From the NCBI GenBank assembly GCA_945870575.1, contig CAMBSK010000053.1:1-8132 (forward strand): a stretch of DNA of 8,132 nt, written 5' to 3'. Origin of the DNA: Bordetella parapertussis. Lineage in GTDB: Bacteria > Pseudomonadota > Gammaproteobacteria > Burkholderiales > Burkholderiaceae_C. The notes under the pieces are model-generated. The model ran no database searches. It saw only the letters and a list, made by a program, of their open reading frames with translations, and was not told the origin of the DNA. Position 1 is the first letter of the stretch; every line of letters starts with the position of its first letter. Positions 5,934 through 8,132 of this stretch are shown piece by piece. A program made the translations under genes and the position numbers.

Positions 5934-6821
5934 TTACTTTTTTTGCAGCGACAGGCAAGGGTCAGGCCGGGACACAGGTGGCGTCACCCAGACGTAGTCG
6001 GCCTTGCCTTGCCAGCTTTGCAGCCATTCAGCCTGTGCTGCTGCGTCAGCAAACGGCCCGTGTTCCAAAAACAGCACGCTCAAGCTGCGCATGCCGGGTC
6101 GGTTGGCCGCAAGAATGTGTGGCACGCCCAGGTGCTTCCAGGCGTGGCCGTTGCCCGACAGCAGCACCGCGGGCAGGTGTTGCATCAGCTCGTTTGCCAT
6201 AGAGGCGTCACGCGCGCGTTGCACCGCCATCATGCCTTCGAACATCATGGCGGGCAGGGCGCCGCAATGGCCTTCGTCAATCTCGCGGCGCAAAGCGGCC
6301 AAGCTGTCATCGCTTAAGGGCGCGTGAAGCAGCAGGGCTTGCAAGCCCACGCCCAGGCTACTGCCTCGGCTTTTGAATACAACCCGAGTTTGATCCCGCG
6401 GCAGGTTGCCGCCATACACAGTCATGCCCTGGTCCAACGCGGCAGCAAACAAAGGCTGGTGCAGCGGCCACTGCCAGCCAGTGGCATCAAAGCCGGCTTG
6501 CTCGAGACGCGACAGCAGCATGTCGCCGGTGCCCACCACTTGACCTGCGTCCAGGTGTTCAGCGACTATGTTGCGTTGTTTCAGTGCGGGTTCGCGCAGC
6601 AGTTGTGCACGCAATTCGTGGTGGCGCGGGTTGTCGTGGATTTCGCCGAGCAGCACCGCATCGGCCGATTGCATGTCAGACAACAATGTTTGTGTGTTAA
6701 CAGCTGCACTGTCACTCAACCGGAACAAAGCCTCGTCGGCGGCGGCTTGCGGAGCAGCAGCGGCCATCGGCAAATAGGTAATTAAAAGGATGGCGAAGGC
6801 AAAAGCAAATAAACGTGTCAT
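5934..6821 (-). CDS. ChaN family protein, exported (heme/iron-uptake-related family)
   Basis: A 295-residue protein of the ChaN-like (formerly DUF399) family, whose Campylobacter jejuni founder is an iron-regulated, heme-binding lipoprotein. Family motifs are LGEIHDNPRHH (58-68), ending in a paired His67-His68, AEHLDAG (87-93), DEGHCGALP (182-190), an AVQRARDASMANEL helix (199-212) and LLSGNGHAWKHLGVP (220-234). Residues 1-23 form a signal peptide with a likely cut after the Ala-rich MAAAA. There is no cysteine near the cut, so it looks like a soluble periplasmic protein rather than a lipoprotein. The only cysteines are Cys186 and Cys289. The ATG at 6821 is chosen because it starts the signal peptide; no Shine-Dalgarno is evident. 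It follows groEL on the same strand but lies beyond a strong terminator, so it should have its own promoter. A heme role here is inferred from the family only. Confidence 0.83.
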   Translation of the reverse strand: MTRLFAFAFAILLITYLPMAAAAPQAAADEALFRLSDSAAVNTQTLLSDMQSADAVLLGEIHDNPRHHELRAQLLREPALKQRNIVAEHLDAGQVVGTGDMLLSRLEQAGFDATGWQWPLHQPLFAAALDQGMTVYGGNLPRDQTRVVFKSRGSSLGVGLQALLLHAPLSDDSLAALRREIDEGHCGALPAMMFEGMMAVQRARDASMANELMQHLPAVLLSGNGHAWKHLGVPHILAANRPGMRSLSVLFLEHGPFADAAAQAEWLQSWQGKADYVWVTPPVSRPDPCLSLQKK

Positions 6822-6860
6822 GGCAGGTTTCTAACAAAAAGAAGCTTTGAGCATACAAAC

Positions 6861-6890
6861 AAAAAACCCCGCGAGGTGAGTCGCGGGGTT
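6861..6890 (-). terminator. Rho-independent terminator after groEL
   Basis: On the minus strand a stem of CCCCGCGA with TCGCGGGG (6867-6874 paired with 6881-6888) closes a 6-base loop. It is extended by two A-T pairs and followed by six T residues (complement of 6861-6866). It lies 48 bases past the groEL stop and is a textbook intrinsic terminator for the groEL transcript. Confidence 0.93.
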
Positions 6891-6901
6891 GTGAGGTCTT
6901 T

Positions 6902-6924
6902 GTCAAAAGCGATAGAGCTTTGAC
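6902..6924 (-). other. Second hairpin in the groEL 3' untranslated region
   Basis: GTCAAAAGC (6902-6910) pairs with GCTTTGAC (6917-6924), with one bulged A and a GATAGA loop. It sits between the groEL stop and the terminator. It has no T-run of its own, so a role in mRNA 3'-end stability is more likely than termination. Confidence 0.5.
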
Positions 6925-6938
6925 TCAGCAAGCAGCAA

Positions 6939-8132
<1,194 letters not shown>

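Overview
The window looks like ordinary chromosomal DNA from a betaproteobacterium, most likely of the order Burkholderiales and possibly Comamonadaceae-like. I infer this from the moderately high GC, the Cca and transaldolase sequences, and the GroEL wording and Gly-Gly-Met tail. No database search was run. I see no CRISPR array, tRNA or rRNA gene, insertion sequence, integrase or phage gene. I found no convincing undescribed multi-gene system.

Left part (1-3599): on the minus strand, a small AhpD/carboxymuconolactone-decarboxylase-fold protein is followed after 3 bases by cca, the tRNA CCA-adding enzyme, which begins at a TTG codon. A 10-bp perfect hairpin covers the cca stop. Divergent from this pair is an alpha/beta hydrolase carrying every known active-site residue of fluoroacetate dehalogenase. 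Convergent with that gene is a metal-dependent amidohydrolase with a signal peptide.

Middle (3687-5933): a NAD(P)-binding epimerase/NDUFA9-like protein (minus) and transaldolase (tal, plus) diverge from a 74-base gap. tal has a good -10 hexamer placed so that transcription could start at the ATG itself. tal converges on a small hypothetical minus-strand gene. The two stop codons lie symmetrically in one 8-bp inverted repeat. Upstream of the small gene is a 100-base AT-rich stretch containing a 13-base-period repeat.

Right part (5934-8132): a ChaN-family exported protein without a lipobox, a clear rho-independent terminator plus a second hairpin, and the last 397 residues of groEL, which runs off the right edge. 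All three are on the minus strand.

Functionally this mixes housekeeping genes (tRNA maturation, pentose phosphate pathway, protein folding) with accessory metabolic genes (dehalogenase, exported amidohydrolase, AhpD-like protein, ChaN-like protein). The most useful leads are the dehalogenase with its divergent AhpD-like neighbour, the small coding-like ORF beside the AT-rich tract, the palindrome shared by two stop codons, and the possible leaderless start of tal.
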